Source: Acanthococcus lagerstroemiae (Eukaryota > Arthropoda > Insecta > Hemiptera > Eriococcidae). Taken from it: a stretch of DNA of 64,000 nt. Each line of letters opens with the position of its first letter. The stretch's first letter is position 1. The translations under genes and the position numbers were made by a program. The DNA lies in NCBI GenBank assembly GCA_031841125.1, contig CM063113.1, forward strand, positions 29,719,312-29,783,311, read 5' to 3'. Shown piece after piece: positions 50,011 to 59,449 of the stretch. Under the pieces are notes generated by a model that was not told the DNA's origin, searched no databases, and was given only the letters and a program-made list of their open reading frames with translations.

Positions 50011-51290
50011 CTGGAACAGAATACAGCACAGTTGAAATTCGATAGGTTTTAGCTCCAACCTTCCTAGAAGGAATGAGTTGCGCTATTGAAAGATAAAATT
50101 TTACGTAACCTGCAACAATCGACACTGCCTGAAGCATTTCCATGTACTTACGAAAAACTCAACCACCTGTATCTTTATTTCCAACTTGGATCATTATTTA
50201 CGGTCTGGCGGGGATCAAGAAAGTATATATATTTTTTCGAGCTTCGACTTGATTCATAAATTTTGCAAAAAGCTCGCCACGGGTTTTTTAAATAATTTAT
50301 TCTGTTCCGACCGTCCGGGATTCGCAAAAAATACCTACTTTTTTGACATCTAAGGAATCCGCTGTTTCTCCAATTAGCAGGGCCGGTAGGCACTTTACAG
50401 AGATAAGGTAAAACTCGCAGGGTCGCAGCCTTAATCTCTCCAGAGGAAAACGATTATTCCGGTGGAAAAAAAAAGAATCCTCCGACTGAAACTCTAATAG
50501 AATTACTAACTGTCAAACGAACTTATACGTAATTAGATTTTCACGAAATTAACCTTTTTAATTCCCCGCTTTCGTTTGAACCAGGAAAACGTGAAAAGGA
50601 AAAAAACGTTCCAGACTGAAAAATACACTAGACGCGCACAAATGAAGCATAATTACATTATCAGCTCAAATAAGGTGTTTTTATGTTAATTAAAGAGACG
50701 GAGACTGAAAAAGGTCGATCGAAGCTGCGCTGCCACGAGCGAATTTCCTTCATACTTGTCACAACGTGGCAATATTCTCCTCTTTGAATAACAAGTAGAA
50801 ATATTACGAAGAATAATGATTGCATCCTTCATTGTAACTCGCCAAGATCTGTCAGTAAACTACTGTAGTTCAGTCCAATTTGGAAAAAGAAATTCAAAAA
50901 GTTATTGAGAAGGTGAAATTTGGCGTAGCTTATAGTAGGCCACCTGGGCAACCTTATAAAAGTAGTAAAAATCCGTAAGAATAGGTACGAGTGAAACTGC
51001 TCAAAAGTTCAAATAGTCTAACAAAATTGGATTTGTGATAATAAAAGTTAATCCGTACTCAACGAATCAAAGAAATTTTTAAATCATCTATTCTGAAACC
51101 AATTTTTCATTTGAAAAATCTCATTTTGTTTTTCGTAACTCACTGGGAAACCACATTAAAGGGAAGCGAGGGGAAGTAGAGTGGTGTAATATTTTCTTCG
51201 GAATCGGTTTCCAACTTCTGTTCCTATCTGTTCCATCTGTTTATTGTTGTTTTCAAGGTCACTGAATTCATTTGTGATATGAGTTTGCCC
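50011..51290. other. Orco: No gene seen; upstream Orco intron
   Basis: AT-rich. Minus-strand frames at 50175-50393 have no domain. GAAAAAGGTCGATCGAAG near 50708 resembles the end of the foldback family at 27431-28073. Confidence 0.4.
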
Positions 51291-51339
51291 TTGAGTTAAG
51301 TAAGGGAGAGAAGGAAGAGAGAAACCAATAGGTACGCCT

Positions 51340-51870
51340 TATGGTGAAGACCTCTGTGGGTGTATGGCAAATCCCTGTAGGAATCTCTAATAGGAAAACT
51401 CAACAGGAAAAAACTCTGTAAGAAATTTCAATAAGAAAACCTTACGGTACCAGGCCCCCGTAGGAAGACCCTACATCTCTATCGCTATAAGAAGGATCTA
51501 GTAAGCAAACTTTTGGCTTTCAAGTCCTATAGGAAGGCCCAATGGCACTATGACAAAGCTCAGAAAAACCATATGCAAATGACCTATAGAAAAGCGCTGT
51601 ATCCCTCGCCCTTCAAGAGGGACCGATTAAAAAAATTATGGCCCAACAGCAAGCCCTATATAGAAAAGCTCTACGGCTCTATGGCAAAGTCCTATAGGAA
51701 AACCCAACATGCCCATCCCTATAAGGAGGCCCTATTATAAACCCGTAAGGCTTTACAGCAGGTTTTATATAAGAAAGCCCTATGGGTCTTTGGCAAAGCC
51801 GTACATGAAAGCCTTATATGTAGAAAAACCTACAGGAAAGCTTTATATCGGGTGGAAAATAACAGGTCGC
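51340..51870 (+). repeat. Degenerate short repeats (CCCTATAGGAAAGC type)
   Basis: Variants of CCCTATAGGAAAGCC and CTATGGCAAAGC recur about every 20-45 bases, giving plus-strand frames rich in Lys, Pro, Tyr and Arg. The same repeats continue at 53190-54020, after about 1.3 kb of other sequence. Confidence 0.75.
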
Positions 51871-51949
51871 CAGAGAAAGTTGTTTGAACGACAAAGAAGC
51901 AACAAAAAATGCCTGAAATGAAGAACGCACGAACGTTTAAGTCGGATCC

Positions 51950-52350
51950 GGCCAAAGGAAAAAAATTTTGACCGGAAAAAGATGTATTGAACGCCACGTA
52001 AAAATATGGAACGCCGCAGAAATAATATTAACGCCGTATCGGCGCCGTCTAAGTAGTTCTCTGAACATGTACATGCTCGAAATTACGAACAGTAACATCA
52101 TGGCTGCCCACAAATTATATGCCAAAACAGATACCAGACATCATCGTGAAATTAGTCCATCGCGATATGGTCGAAGACCAATGAACTTCGAAGCGACTGT
52201 CTAAGCCCGGAACTAGCTACTCCAATCTTTTGATCAAGCCAACTAACACCATACATAAATAATGAGGTGAAGAACATCAATGTACCAGTAAGGCCTTTCT
52301 TGGAGGCCCTGGTCGGCCTCTTTTTATCTTCTGGCCCGGCGCTCAAATAT
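51950..52350 (-). pseudogene. Possible remnant of a membrane-protein gene, unknown
   Basis: On the minus strand two neighbouring frames encode hydrophobic stretches in order: LTGTLMFFTSLFMYGVSWLD (about 52240-52300) and, in another frame, NLWAAMMLLFVISSMYMF (about 52060-52115). Base composition is more GC-rich than the repeats around. No family was recognised; chance is possible. Confidence 0.15.
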
Positions 52351-52499
52351 TGCGGAAAAATTTTTAAGTAGGAAACCCATCGGGGTTGGCCTGGTTGAAA
52401 ACATGAAATTGCTTGTAGACCCAGATCAAAGTAAGACCACTCAAATGGATATTATGGGTTGCTGAATTCGAAAATTGAATCAGATTTTCAATCCGACTC

Positions 52500-52770
52500 G
52501 CATTTGGGACCGAAATTCCCAATATGTAGGAGTATAGAGAAATTTTCAAAATTTTTGAAAATCAAAAAAATTGAGATAACCACCTATTCTTTATCAGTTT
52601 TTCTCGCTGAATTCAAATTCGTTGCCTAAATCTACCACTGACCTTCCATTTTGGAAATACAATCAGAAATGTAGTTGTACAAGTGGGGGAGGGGAGGAGT
52701 ATACCAGGTCAAACATTGAGTGAGAATCAGTTTTGACGATGGATTTGAATTCGTCACGAAAAGTTGAATA
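52500..52770 (-). repeat. Solitary diverged satellite monomer
   Basis: In reverse orientation this follows the unit of the 59.4-64.0 kb array: GAGAAATTTTCAAAATTTTT, GAGATAACCACC, CGCTGAATTCAAATTCGT, a GGGGGAGGGG stretch, then TTTTGACGATGG and GAATTCGTC in the same order, with much divergence. Confidence 0.65.
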
Positions 52771-53032
52771 ATTTTCACCGGATCCAATATAATGTTGAAT
52801 AGGCAGGTACTCCTGCACACATTTCAAGCCCAGTAAAAATGTGTTAATTGTCGCTCGCATCGCCGCATTTTTTGTCGCGCTTCATTAGGCGTGGGTTTTT
52901 ATCAAAATAGTCGCTTATACCGATTATTGCGACGTGCAGGGGTCTGTCATTGGAACATTCTTTTTTGGCAGGCCAAATATTTTATCCCCTTTATATCCCT
53001 GGTGTCCACGTTGGAGTGTGAGTGAACTCGGT

Positions 53033-53152
53033 AATATTCTATACGTAGGGTGTGCCAATTCACAATTCTTTCCACTGAAGATGGCGTAACAGCCAAAAGC
53101 GTTCTGGACTACAGAAGAATTGTGAATTGGCACACCCTACATATAGAATATT
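53033..53152. mobile_element. Palindromic MITE
   Basis: Arms 53033-53070 and 53115-53152 are reverse complements over about 38 bases with few mismatches; the core is GGGTGTGCCAATTCACAATT. TATATCCCTGG occurs just outside at about 52991 and at 53152. The 44-base centre holds GAAGATGGCGTAACAGCC. Confidence 0.85.
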
Positions 53153-53189
53153 ATATCCCTGGACCCACAAAGAGGAAATTAAAGATCTA

Positions 53190-54020
53190 ACAGCCCTATA
53201 CTAAGTCTTATAGGAAAGAATTGTGGTTCCATGGTAAAGCTATATGACAAAGCTTTTTATAGAACAGCTTACAGAAAAGCTCATCGAAACTTTTATAGGA
53301 AAGCCCAACAATGAAATCCTATGATAAGAAACCCTATAGGCAAGCCATATATCCCTATCCCTTTAATACAAACCTATTAGAAAATGTTATGGCACTTGAT
53401 TAGTCCTATAGGAGAGCCTTATATTCCTATGATCTTTGGCAAAATCTTGTGAAGTGAAAGAGTTATCCAAGAGACTATTTTAAGAAAGCAGAAAAGTATA
53501 GCTCCATAGCTCTACAGCAACACCCTGTAGATGTATGTTATGGAAGTCTTATGGTGAACCCATATTAAGAAACTATATGGCTCTATGGCAAAGCCTACAG
53601 GAAAGCCTTCCAAAAAAAAAAAAAAAAAAAAAACTACAGGAAAACTCTATATCTCTGGACCTATAAGGAGACATCAGAAATCAAACAGCCCTATAGCAAG
53701 CCCTATAGAAAAGTACTATGGTTCCACGGCGAAGCTACAATTACAACAAGCCCTTACAGAACAGCTTACAGAAAAACTTTATCGAAAATTCTATAGGAAA
53801 GCCCAACAGAATAATCCTATCGCAATAAACCCTATATAGGCAAGTCATACGAGTATATCCCTATCCCTTTAATAGAAACCTATTAGAAAATGTTATGGCA
53901 CTATGATTAGTTCTATAGGAAAGCTCTGTATTCCTGTGGTCTGTGAAAAAATCTTGCAGAAAAGGGCTATTTTAAGAAAGAAGAAAAGTATAGCTCTATA
54001 GCTACACTTTGTAGTTCTGT
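53190..54020 (+). repeat. Degenerate short repeats, right block
   Basis: Same CCCTATAGGAAAGC/AAAACTACAGGAAAG words as at 51340-51870. A direct duplication is visible: GGACC(C)A(C)A..AGGA..CAGCCCTATA..AAGCCCTATA near 53160 and 53656, each followed by TATCGAAA and then TATCCCTATCCCTTTAATA. A poly-A run lies at 53613-53632. Confidence 0.75.
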
Positions 54021-54071
54021 TTATAAAAGTTTTACGGTGAACACGGATTGAAAAAAAAAATATGTATATAA

Positions 54072-54304
54072 AAGACGAACTGTTTCGAAAGCTTTTTATT
54101 CGTAGAAGATGCGTTTTACAAACGAATCGAAAACGAAAGTCCGTACAAAAACGCGTGAACCTGGTTCGAGCACATAAGAAAGTAAACTGAATACAGCTGA
54201 GAATTACTAGAACCTGTGTTAACGGGAGGACGGAAAGATATGAAAAGAATAGTAGGCACGTTATCAAGTGAATAGATAAGAAGAGGCAACAAGCTCGTGT
54301 TACA
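54072..54304 (-). repeat. 3' LTR of the Ty3/gypsy element
   Basis: 233 bp. On the minus strand it begins TGTAACACGAGC and ends near GTTCGTCTT. No CA is seen at the 3' limit; the last bases blend into flanking TATA, so the border may be off by a few bases. Confidence 0.9.
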
Positions 54305-54320
54305 TCCCCCTACCCAAGAA
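54305..54320 (-). promoter_or_regulatory. Polypurine tract
   Basis: On the minus strand TTGGGTAGGGGGA directly precedes the 3' LTR start TGTAACAC. A purine-rich stretch in this place primes plus-strand DNA synthesis in LTR retrotransposons. Confidence 0.75.
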
Positions 54321-54419
54321 GGGGACACGGGAAAAAAGAAAAGGAATAAGATTTTGGAGAAAAAGAATGTGTGAAATATAGAATAATTATGTGAACGAGA
54401 AAAAAAAAACATCTTAAAA

Positions 54420-55922
54420 CTAGGCCTGATTGAAAATTTTCGAAACATGATATAACCGGGTATTAACATTGTTAGGCTTATTACTAACATTTATTTCGTA
54501 TAACGAGTCTGACAATTTCCGGTATACACTGAAAGGTCCTAAGCGTACAGGATCTAATTTATTACGATTAAGTTTATTACCGTTTGCGATGTATACAGAA
54601 TCTCCGGGTGAAAAAGTTACATGAATACGATTTCGATCTAAACGTAATTTGTTGCGATTATGAGAAATTAACGAATTATTATATGCTATTTTGAGGTCGG
54701 AAGCGTAGGTGTCGGTGGAAAGAGTGTCAATAGGAGAAAAGAGATCACGCTGTCCGAAGAGAAGATATGTTGGAGGGAAGCCTGTGGCTGAGTGGAGTGT
54801 GGAATTGTACTCCTTCGTACATTTGTAGGCGAGTGTAGACCAAGCGACCGAGTTTTCCGATTCGTTAATACGACATCGTATTCGATTTACAAGACTTTGG
54901 TTCAGACGCTCATTTAAACCATTAGACTCCGGGTGATCGACAGCTGTAAACAAGTGTTGGATATTCTCGTTTTTGACGAAATTCTCAAATTCCTTGGAAA
55001 CGAGACCACCATACTGGTCAGTTAATAGAGTCTCGATAGGGTGCACTCGGAGGGCAATGCGCAACAGACGAATAAACTCTGTAGTTGTCTGATTTGCGGA
55101 AGGCAAAACGAAAGCGTATCGGGTAAAGTGATCTACGAGGATATGAAGGTAACGTTTTGTCGATCGGCGGCCGCCGAAACCACCCACCGTGTCGAGAGAC
55201 ATAATTTCGAAAGGGCGAGAAGCTGGGCCGAGATGGCCCAAAAGACCAGAGGTGTTGCGATGTCGTGTCTTGTTACAGAGACAGACTTTGCAAGATGCTG
55301 TAAAGGCGCAGATGTGTCGATACATATTATGAAAATGATAGAAATTCTTAAGTGTATTATAGATATGATGAGAACCGATGTGTCCATAGTGCAAGTGCAC
55401 TCGTTCAATTAGCTGGAGACCAGTTGTAAGGTCTAAGAGGATTTTAGTTTTGGATTTGATTTTGCGAGTTAGAAAACCATTCGCAAGAATATCGGAGGAA
55501 GAACGGGAGAGACGAGATTGAGATTCTAGGATTTCCGAAGAGGATAGAAAATTGACTCCATGTTTGGAGGAAGTAGAGAAGGGGGTGTCAGCTTCAAGAA
55601 CAGGGTTTCTTGATAAGCAATCAGCTTCCGTGTTGGCCGGACCGGGGCGATAAACAATGTCGAAATCGTATTGCAAAAGAAAGTTTGCTATGTCACCAAG
55701 CTCCTCATCTGGACGAGATCTTAGATTAAGATTCGCTAAGGGTTTGTGATCCGTCACCACAAGAAAATGTCTACCTAGTAACCAGAATCGCCAATATTTA
55801 ACCGCTTCGTATATGGCGTAACTTTCGATATAGATAGCCTTTTTGCGCTTCTGCGCTTCATTGAGCTTCTTTGAAAAATAGGCTACCGGTTTCTCCGCAC
55901 CGTCGGCTTGGGGTTGCTTCAA
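54420..55922 (-). CDS. Ty3/gypsy pol, RNase H and integrase part
   Basis: This 500-codon frame begins just after the first RNase H catalytic residue; FSKKLNEAQ, EVK-type EAVKYWRFWLLG, TDHKPL and DIVYRPGPANTEADCLSR follow, as in gypsy RNase H. The integrase zinc finger is HYGHIGSHH with CKVCLC (HHCC). The core has LDTVG (first Asp), LLTDQYGG (second Asp) and ESNGLNERLNQ (Glu 35 residues on). The carboxy-terminal part is basic. Its frame differs from the reverse transcriptase frame and the two frames overlap by four bases at the annotated limits; the real break is near 55990-56000, inside the RT to RNase H connection, which is not a usual programmed site. I read it as a mutation or a sequence error. 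Confidence 0.92.
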   Translation of the reverse strand: MKQPQADGAEKPVAYFSKKLNEAQKRKKAIYIESYAIYEAVKYWRFWLLGRHFLVVTDHKPLANLNLRSRPDEELGDIANFLLQYDFDIVYRPGPANTEADCLSRNPVLEADTPFSTSSKHGVNFLSSSEILESQSRLSRSSSDILANGFLTRKIKSKTKILLDLTTGLQLIERVHLHYGHIGSHHIYNTLKNFYHFHNMYRHICAFTASCKVCLCNKTRHRNTSGLLGHLGPASRPFEIMSLDTVGGFGGRRSTKRYLHILVDHFTRYAFVLPSANQTTTEFIRLLRIALRVHPIETLLTDQYGGLVSKEFENFVKNENIQHLFTAVDHPESNGLNERLNQSLVNRIRCRINESENSVAWSTLAYKCTKEYNSTLHSATGFPPTYLLFGQRDLFSPIDTLSTDTYASDLKIAYNNSLISHNRNKLRLDRNRIHVTFSPGDSVYIANGNKLNRNKLDPVRLGPFSVYRKLSDSLYEINVSNKPNNVNTRLYHVSKIFNQA

Positions 55923-57423
55923 GATGGCTCCGATACCATCACCGCTGGCATCCGTGTAGATGACGATTGGTAAATTAGGATCAAAAATGGCGAGATAGGA
56001 GAGGATATTAGGTATGATTTAAGTTGTTCGAAGACGCGTTGACATTCGGGGGACCAGACAAACGGGACGTCTTTACGTAAAAGATTGTGGAACACATCGA
56101 GTAGGTTTGCAGCATTCGGAATAAACTTATGATAGAAGTTGATTTTTCCGAGGAATTGACGGATGTGTTTTCGAGTGGAGGGAATTGGGAAGTTTTTAAT
56201 TGCGACAAGATTGTCGGAGAGTGGACGAATATGATTTGTACTGAGGATATGACCAAGGTATTTGACGGATGCTACGGCAAAATTACATTTGACGAACTTA
56301 AGCTTAAAGCCCTCAGCGATGATGGCTTGGAGGACTAATTCGATGTGCTGCAAATGCTCCGAGAAGGATTTCGAGAAAATCAAAATATCGTCAATGTAAT
56401 TACAACAGAAAGTGCTGAGATTTCGACGACGCACAATACCAGAGAGTATGCGTTGAAAGATGGCCGGCGATGTCCTCAAACCGAAGGGCAAAACTTTCCA
56501 TTGGTAGTGGCTCTGCTGTGTTATGAATGCAGTCTTGTAGCGATCTTTGATACGAACAGGAATTGACCAGAAGGCCGAATTAATGTCGAAAGTTGTGAAC
56601 CATTCACAATCTCGAGTGCGGACGACCATGTCGTCGATGAGAGGGAATGGATGGGTTTCGGGCACTATCAGTTTGTTGAGATCGCGAAAATCGATGCACA
56701 TTCTAACTTTTTCCTTCTTTGGACCGTCACCCACACGTTTGTAAGCCATTGTGACGGGTGACGCGAAGGGAGAGGTGGATTCCTCTATCATACTATGACG
56801 AAGCAGATCAGCGACTTGTTGTTCAATTTCCGCCTGATCGGGGAAACTACAACGATAAGGTTTTTTTGATACATATTTATTATCAAGCAATTTGATGTGC
56901 GCTTCGTATTCAGACACTGTGCCCACATCGTATTGATCGCGTGCGAAGACTTGGCTATACCTGTCAATTAGAGAAGTAATTTGGGAACGTCGGTCGGGGG
57001 GGAGGTGTTCGATTTTGGCTTTGAATTTGTCAATCGGAACGGCTTCGTTCCAATTAATCACATTCTCAGAGAGAGAGGACATCGCCACTGGAGGGGAAGG
57101 AGAAACGGGAGCTTGTGATATGGAAAGAGATTCGTCTTGGCGTAGACGGAATTTTTTTATAGTATCTAAGCCAAGTAAAATATCATATTTGAAAGTGGGT
57201 TTGTTTACCACCCATACAATAATAGGTATGCAAATTGAAAAAATTTGTAGAGTAATTTTGGCAACACCTAAGAATTGGTCATCTCCGCTCATAGTCTTGA
57301 AAACTGAAGGTTTCTTTAAAAACTGAATATTACGAAAATCACGTAAAACGTGTAACGGCATAATGGTTGTATTGGAACCTGAATCATAAAGGCCATTACC
57401 TTTTTTTTTTGTTGATGAGGACA
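55919..57423 (-). CDS. Ty3/gypsy pol, protease and reverse transcriptase part
   Basis: The open frame starts after a stop at 57424. GLYDSGSN, with the aspartic protease DSG at 57374-57385, lies before the first Met at 57361, so the frame is meant to be reached from gag. Reverse transcriptase blocks follow: ASPVTMAYKR, CIDFRDLNKL, FTTFDINSAFWSIPV, VLPFGLRTSPAIFQR, NYIDDILIFS (catalytic pair) and YLGHILS. The frame goes wrong after the EQLKSYL stretch, near 56000. A run of ten A on this strand (57401-57410) lies between gag and the protease motif; a length change there may explain why the expected entry frame is out of register. Confidence 0.92.
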
Positions 57424-57448
57424 GTTAGACTAATAAGCGGAGGAAAAT

Positions 57449-58642
57449 TTAGTTTTTTTGATTGATTTCGCTATTAAAAAGATTTTCGAGCTCGGTGTTA
57501 TTCGTTAATTTAAAATTCTTATCCGCAGAGGAAGGAGAATCGTTTAGTTTTGGAGAACTAGAGGAATTGGACTGGTGGGAACGGTATTTTTTTGTGAGGC
57601 ATTCGGCTTCGGAGTGGAAACGGCCGGGTTTTCCGATCGAGTCGCAGAAGGAGCAAGTTTTACGGTTTCGGTTGGATTTGTTATTTTGCGGTGAACGAGA
57701 AATAGACGTGGAGGAAGACGAGGGAGCGGAGGTAGGAGCGGACGAACGAGAACATAAACGATCAATCTGATTAATTCTAGTAATTAAATTATTCGTGGTT
57801 TTAATTTTATCACGGTCTAAATGGGAGTGCCATTCGTATGGAATACCGGCGATAACAATTGCAATTCGAGAGAATTCTGATAGGTCAGGATCACTATCCG
57901 CTAATAGACTGAGTTTTTTTATAACGTACTCACTCAGAGAACCGCGTAAGTATTTGAAGTTGATGGCGTATGAAGTGTCAAACCAACCGCGCGTGGCAAA
58001 ATGGTCGAGAAAAGACTGTTTCCATGTCTCCCATGGTGAGGTTTTATGGAGAGTCCAGGCGGTGTTGAACCAATCGCTTGCAATTCCATCGAGGAATAGG
58101 CGTAAAACTTCGCAGTAGCGTTCGGGAGGAATATCGAGGCGAGCGCATTCATGTTCGAGATTTCCGATCCATGTTTTTGGGTTAGGCGCGATGCCGTTGA
58201 ACCGTTGGATAATCGCGTCCTTCGTTATTGATTGTAGTGGTTTCCGTCTTTCAGTTGTATCTGTTGATGAGTTATGTTCCGGCGGTGAGGACATTTCTTC
58301 GAGGTATTCGTCAGCGAAACGTGCGTTGCCGTCAGGATCGAAATATTGTGAAGAAATCGACGGTGAGAGGGAGACGTTGATGTTTCTGAACTGGCCTCGT
58401 CCCTTAATCGATTTTGTGCAGCCGATGACCGATGGAAGTTTCGCGAGGTCTGCGTGGCATCGTAAAGGCTGAAGTGCCGGTGGAAAAAGATAGATCTCAC
58501 CTGATGCCTCTTTTTTGATGCTACGTATGAGATGGATGGTTGTTCTTGTGTTGTTCGGATCTGCTCCGGTGTAAACGTATAAACGGACACGTGTAGCAGA
58601 CATCTCAACCGAATCGGAAGGATTGTTAGAGTCGGTTGGCAT
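57449..58642 (-). CDS. Ty3/gypsy gag
   Basis: An uninterrupted frame of about 397 codons from the Met at 58642 (MPTDSNNPSDSVEMSATRVR); an upstream in-frame Met at 58693 is possible. The middle has the capsid pattern of gypsy-type Gag (KTWIGNLEHECARLDIP, then RLFLDGIASDWFNT and WETWKQSFLDHF). Near the end CSFCDSIGKPGRFHSEAEC is a Cys-Cys-His-Cys knuckle with wider spacing (CX2CX9HX4C) than the usual CX2CX4HX4C. It ends directly after the slippery sequence A AAA AAC. Confidence 0.9.
   Translation of the reverse strand: MPTDSNNPSDSVEMSATRVRLYVYTGADPNNTRTTIHLIRSIKKEASGEIYLFPPALQPLRCHADLAKLPSVIGCTKSIKGRGQFRNINVSLSPSISSQYFDPDGNARFADEYLEEMSSPPEHNSSTDTTERRKPLQSITKDAIIQRFNGIAPNPKTWIGNLEHECARLDIPPERYCEVLRLFLDGIASDWFNTAWTLHKTSPWETWKQSFLDHFATRGWFDTSYAINFKYLRGSLSEYVIKKLSLLADSDPDLSEFSRIAIVIAGIPYEWHSHLDRDKIKTTNNLITRINQIDRLCSRSSAPTSAPSSSSTSISRSPQNNKSNRNRKTCSFCDSIGKPGRFHSEAECLTKKYRSHQSNSSSSPKLNDSPSSADKNFKLTNNTELENLFNSEINQKN
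57452..57458 (-). promoter_or_regulatory. Predicted -1 ribosomal frameshift site
   Basis: On the minus strand A AAA AAC lies in the zero frame immediately before the gag stop TAA. This is a classical -1 slippery heptamer. The -1 frame stays open across the gag stop to just past the ten-A run at 57401-57410. No downstream pseudoknot was worked out. Confidence 0.55.
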
Positions 58643-58714
58643 GATGATGCGATATTGAATAATAAAATGAAAGATGAAATTGGTTCCGCGCACGACAGAA
58701 AGTTTTCGATTTAT

Positions 58715-58957
58715 AAGACGAACTGTTTCGAAAGCTTTTTATTCGTAGAAGATGCGTTTTACAAACGAATCGAAAACGAAAGTCCGTACAAAAACGCGTG
58801 AACCTGGTTCGAGCACATAAGAAAGTAAACTGAATACAGCTGAGAATTACTAGAACCTGTGTTAACGGGAGGACGGAAAGATATGAAAAGAATAGTAGGC
58901 ACGTTATCAAGTGAATAGATAAGAAGAGGCAACAAGCTCGTACAAGCTCGTGTTACA
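58715..58957 (-). repeat. 5' LTR of the Ty3/gypsy element
   Basis: 243 bp, the same as the 3' LTR except for an extra ACAAGCTCGT tandem copy near 58932-58951. The primer binding site should follow at once (below 58715), but I could not match it to a tRNA end. Confidence 0.9.
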
Positions 58958-58977
58958 TATAAACATATAAACATATA

Positions 58978-59036
<59 letters not shown>
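58958..59036. repeat. TATAAACA triplet and (TA)n microsatellite
   Basis: Three copies of ATATAAAC run into an unbroken TA run from about 58980 to 59035. It borders the LTR element directly and was probably its insertion target. Confidence 0.95.
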
Positions 59037-59037
<1 letters not shown>

Positions 59038-59100
59038 TTTACTTTCAGTCATTGAGGCACCAAAATGTAAGGTTAAACGGTATTGTGGCACCAAAAATTT

Positions 59101-59131
59101 CGTTCAGGCACCAAAAATTGGTGCCTGAACG
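59101..59131. repeat. Perfect palindrome around GGCACCAA
   Basis: CGTTCAGGCACCAA and TTGGTGCCTGAACG are perfect 14-base arms around AAA. GGCACCAAAA also occurs at about 59057 and 59085, and TTGGTGCCTA at about 59198. Confidence 0.9.
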
Positions 59132-59449
59132 TTTTTCAATGGGAATGAGCGCAAATGGCTAGTAATGCTATCTACATGCGAAATACGAGAAATAGTCTTG
59201 GTGCCTATAGGAGGGTATTTCCATACTCATATACAAATTAGTGCGCAGTGTTTTTAACCAGATCGCGTTCGCTGTTATACACAGAATATAATTGCAAGAG
59301 GTTGAAGCACCAGCGTATATTTCTCGTTTCAATACAGTAGTAATAGAGTAATACACCTAGCGGTACGGAAATTTGGCATCAGCGTTTAGCCTTGTGTAGG
59401 GATACGAAGTTAGAATCAGCTGTCCGGAGAATGTAGCGACGACGTGTTT

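Larger units (their letters stand above)
54072..58957 (-). mobile_element. Ty3/gypsy LTR retrotransposon, near full length
   Basis: Reading on the minus strand the order is 5' LTR (58715-58957), gag, protease, reverse transcriptase, RNase H, integrase, polypurine tract, 3' LTR (54072-54304). Integrase after RNase H marks Ty3/gypsy. The LTRs match base for base by eye apart from a 10-base tandem duplication in the 5' LTR. TATA borders both sides, so a short target duplication in AT-rich sequence is likely. No envelope-like frame was seen. The pol region is broken twice, so this copy is probably not autonomous. Confidence 0.95.

Noticed and set aside
53893..54267. Minus-strand frame of 124 codons across the 3' LTR border
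   Set aside because: The same peptide appears at the 5' LTR; it is LTR sequence read by chance.
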